Shown: positions 63,104 to 64,000 of the stretch, piece by piece
Layout: each line of letters begins with the position of its first letter
Position numbering within the stretch: the first letter of the stretch is position 1
Assembly: GCA_030063045.1 (NCBI GenBank)
Contig: JAQSEB010000093.1
Coordinates: 186,001 to 250,000 of the forward strand
Direction: 5' to 3'
Source: Pratylenchus scribneri
Lineage: Eukaryota > Nematoda > Chromadorea > Rhabditida > Pratylenchidae
Length of the DNA stretch: 64,000 nt
Program-made: the position numbers and the translations under genes
Notes under the pieces: model-generated
Told to the model about the DNA's origin: nothing
Database searches by the model: none
The model's input: the letters and a program-made list of their open reading frames with translations, nothing else

Positions 63104-64000
63104 ATTTTTTATTATCCTTTAATGGAAATAGGCTCCTACTTAGAAATATAAAAATGCTAAGGAAGGCAAGCAAAAAATATTTGTCAAATAGGATTGTTGC
63201 CATTCTGGCAAAATTTTTGATGGGAATGCCTTGAAATTGGCCTCCTTTATGGGCATGAAAAATTGGGGAAGAGGCATATTTACTTGGTGGAAAATGGTTG
63301 AATTTGGTTTTGATTGAGGAGGAGAAATGTGGACTGTTTCCTCATCAAATGTGGCTTAGGTCCGCTCCCGGCCAATGCCTTTTATCAAGCCCCAAATTCC
63401 CCCTCCCCCTTGCTGATATCTTCATTTTGCGGTTTGTTTTCCCCTCTCGACCATTTCAAGGTAATTGTTTTGGGAGGGGAATATTTAGCGATGAAATGGC
63501 CAGCACCAGCATTGATGGCCATTTTTCCCCTCCCAATTTTCGCTTCAAAAAAACTGATTAACCCCCAATGGCACAGAAAGTCCCGCCTCCTCCAATTTTT
63601 CCCACTTCTATTTGTCCCTCAACCAAAATGGTAGTCTAATTCAATTCCTACCCAGATTTGCCTGAATCCCATTTTCTTATCTGCGAGAAATGAATTCATT
63701 CATTTTGAAAAGGACCGTACATTTTTTTTGTCTTTGGGAAAGTGCAAATTAGGGCAAAGAGCAAAATTAATTAAGGAAAAGATCTCTGGAAGAGGGCAAG
63801 GAGGACATTTTATTGAATAGGGGATATGGTAATAATGGAAAGAAAATTTGGCCTGTGGATATGAAATGGCCTTGATTTTTTATGGCCAATTAACCTGACT
63901 AAAAAAATCTTTAATACTTTTCAGGGATTGGCTTAAAAAAGATTCTGAAAATGTCAATTTTCAGCCAAGAATATGTATATGAATTTGGCCAGCGGATTTT
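63104..64000. other. Right edge, no gene recognised
   Basis: Open frames on the plus strand near 63300-63630 overlap one another and show no domain, start context or splicing support. The DUF4139 promoter probably lies in the left part. Confidence 0.45.

Noticed and set aside
63298..63634. Two overlapping plus-strand frames near the right edge
   Set aside because: No domain, no splice sites, and the two frames contradict each other.

Overview
The window is eukaryotic nuclear DNA, most likely from a nematode and plausibly a plant-parasitic tylenchid (cyst or root-knot type). The evidence is very short introns (many of 40-50 bp), AT-rich sequence, a fibulin-1 gene with nematode/animal domain order, a RanBPM/SPRYSEC-type SPRY gene, and several GC-AG introns. 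The genus is inferred, not proven. No bacterial signals such as operons, ribosome-binding sites or CRISPR are present.

Layout. Positions 1-27283 are one continuous satellite array (monomer about 340-353 bp, roughly 77 copies), broken once by a 606-bp hAT-type non-autonomous transposon (18839-19444) with a perfect 8-bp target duplication. The array ends at 27284 in a diverged, inverted partial monomer. From 28 to 38 kb there are small, mostly unrecognised genes and relics: a three-exon orphan gene (-), a frameshifted MTMR9-like fragment (+), an orphan gene of seven phase-0 exons (-), a BTB-BACK gene with damaged frame (-), an orphan gene with one in-frame stop (+) and coiled-coil genes (-), one of which ends inside a MITE terminal repeat. 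A 3020-bp hAT transposon at 38080-41099 has a nine-exon transposase carrying one premature stop. It shares both ends with the element in the satellite and is a candidate relative of that element's mobiliser. A 0.6-kb foldback element follows.

From 42.5 to 63 kb there are three well-supported genes, all on the minus strand: fibulin-1 (at least 26 exons, three anaphylatoxin-like modules, a chain of EGF modules, alternative C-type and D-type ends), a SPRY-domain gene of five exons, and a 16-exon DUF4140/DUF4139 gene. Their reading phases close exactly across all proposed introns, except at one site in the fibulin C-type end.

A theme runs through the right half. The genes have very short introns, and most of the long introns are long because a repeat sits in them: MITEs, two dispersed repeat families, or arrays of one 24-bp minisatellite that occurs at three loci. 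In the SPRY gene the target-site duplication of a 657-bp MITE includes the splice donor, so the donor now in use is a transposition-made copy, and the original 44-bp intron can be read off.
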